A DNA stretch of 64,000 nt. It comes from Acidiphilium multivorum AIU301. GTDB lineage: Bacteria > Pseudomonadota > Alphaproteobacteria > Acetobacterales > Acetobacteraceae. Each line of letters starts with the position of its first letter. Positions within the stretch are counted from its first letter, which is position 1. The notes beneath the pieces were generated by a model. It worked only from the letters and a program-made list of their open reading frames with translations. It did no database searches and was not told the origin of the DNA. The stretch lies in NCBI RefSeq assembly GCF_000202835.1, contig NC_015186.1, forward strand, positions 2,667,001 through 2,731,000, written 5' to 3'. Position numbers and translations under genes: made by a program. Shown here piece by piece: positions 63,420-64,000 of the stretch.

Positions 63420-64000
63420 ATGACCTAGACTGAAATCGCTCGGCGACGATATCGCCGGTCTGGATTGCGCTACGCAAGCGACCTGACCGATGCCGAATCG
63501 GCCTTGATCGCACCGTTCATGCCGACTCGACTGCCTCGAAGCCGGCCCCGGACGGTGCCGCTGCGGCGGATTATGGAGGCCATCTTCTAACCGGTTGCCA
63601 GTGGCGGAGGCGGCTCAAGGTTCCGCCTGCGGAGCGGGTGGAATGCCGCCGGAGGTGGCAGATCCCGAAGCAATTCGCGCCGTTCGCCACCGCGCAGGGG
63701 TATTTCCACCGCTTCTGCCGCGACGGCACCCTCGATCGGCTCAATCACGTCCTGGTCATACAAGCGCGGGAGTTGGCCAGACGCGAGGCCTCGCCTACAG
63801 CCGGCGTGATCGATAGCCAGTCGGTCAAGGCCACCGAAGCCGGCGGGCCGCGCGAGTTCGATGCCGGGGAGAAGATCACGGGCGCAAGCGCCACATCATC
63901 ACGGATACAATCGGCCACCCCGTCAGCGCCGTGGTTCATCATGCCGGTATTCAGGACCGTGACGGGGTAGGTGACGTACTCAAATCCGCCAAACCCCTGT
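63420..64000 (+). pseudogene. IS5-family (IS427-like) transposase relic, cut by window edge
   Basis: The frame from ATG 63420 reads MT, TAG stop, then TEIARRRYRRSGLRYASDLT and DAESALIAPFMP, ending at a TAA (63588-63590) after RRIMEAIF. The match resumes in another frame after an insertion of about 55 bases (QIPKQFAPFATAQGYFHRFC, DGTLDRLNHVLVIQARELAR and [20 protein letters not shown]). A further frame change near 63878 leads to [20 protein letters not shown]. The DSQSVK Asp of the DDE triad is visible. At least one stop, one insertion and one frameshift make it inactive. The 3' part is outside the window. Confidence 0.85.

Noticed and set aside
1-64000. tRNA or rRNA genes
   Set aside because: Intergenic regions were read for T-loop-like GGTTCGA-ATCC text and cloverleaf arms; none was convincing.

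Overview
The window is high-GC DNA with long, tightly packed, often overlapping genes. It comes from an alphaproteobacterium, most likely an Acetobacteraceae member such as Acidiphilium. Pointers are a GcrA cell-cycle regulator, an alphaproteobacterial aa3 oxidase operon (ctaC-ctaD-ctaB-small coxF-like-ctaE), a PmtA-type phospholipid methyltransferase, and a small Arg/Ala-rich protein (38667-39254) of a kind I associate with Acetobacteraceae. The genus is an inference from protein flavour; no rRNA gene is present.

Left part (1-17 kb, mostly minus strand): cytochrome aa3 oxidase genes with ctaE cut by the window edge, a PmtA-like methyltransferase, gcrA, an SH3-domain protein, a MoeB/ThiF-like enzyme, then queC and a flavin oxidoreductase on the plus strand. 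These are followed by a three-subunit molybdenum hydroxylase (FAD, 2Fe-2S and Mo subunits, coupled by ATGA overlaps), an MHS-type MFS transporter and an OmpR-type two-component system.

Middle (17-39 kb): an ornithine/lysine decarboxylase behind a long structured leader (candidate speF-type leader), a dienelactone hydrolase, a secreted six-hairpin-like protein and a giant glycosyltransferase with an N-terminal repeat array. Then come pyruvate phosphate dikinase, glyQS, isovaleryl-CoA dehydrogenase, accA, speD-speE (which with the decarboxylase complete a spermidine route), two lipopolysaccharide-type glycosyltransferases and thrS.

Right part (39-60.6 kb): an IclR regulator, an OsmC protein, a complete branched-chain-type ABC importer (livKHMGF order), and an intact IS1595-family element with terminal repeats and an 8-bp target duplication. 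This is followed by a cobalamin riboswitch controlling metE, an MFS transporter, an L-arabinonate-type dehydratase, an orphan molybdenum hydroxylase large subunit, a TIGR04283-like glycosyltransferase and a YtfQRT-YjfF-like sugar ABC importer whose promoter carries a LacI-type palindrome.

Right end (60.7-64 kb): a graveyard of mobile DNA. It holds an IS21 istB relic with a large internal deletion, a YqjI-like PadR regulator with twin identical palindromic operators, an intact ParD-like antitoxin whose ParE-like toxin is broken, and an IS5-family transposase relic running off the edge.

The best candidates for something new are a small transcript with an FNR-like box and its own terminator (about 55868-55984), the seven-repeat glycosyltransferase, two genes whose 3' ends have been copied in tandem together with their stop codons, and the PadR operator pair abutting a broken toxin gene. 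No tRNA, rRNA or CRISPR array was seen.
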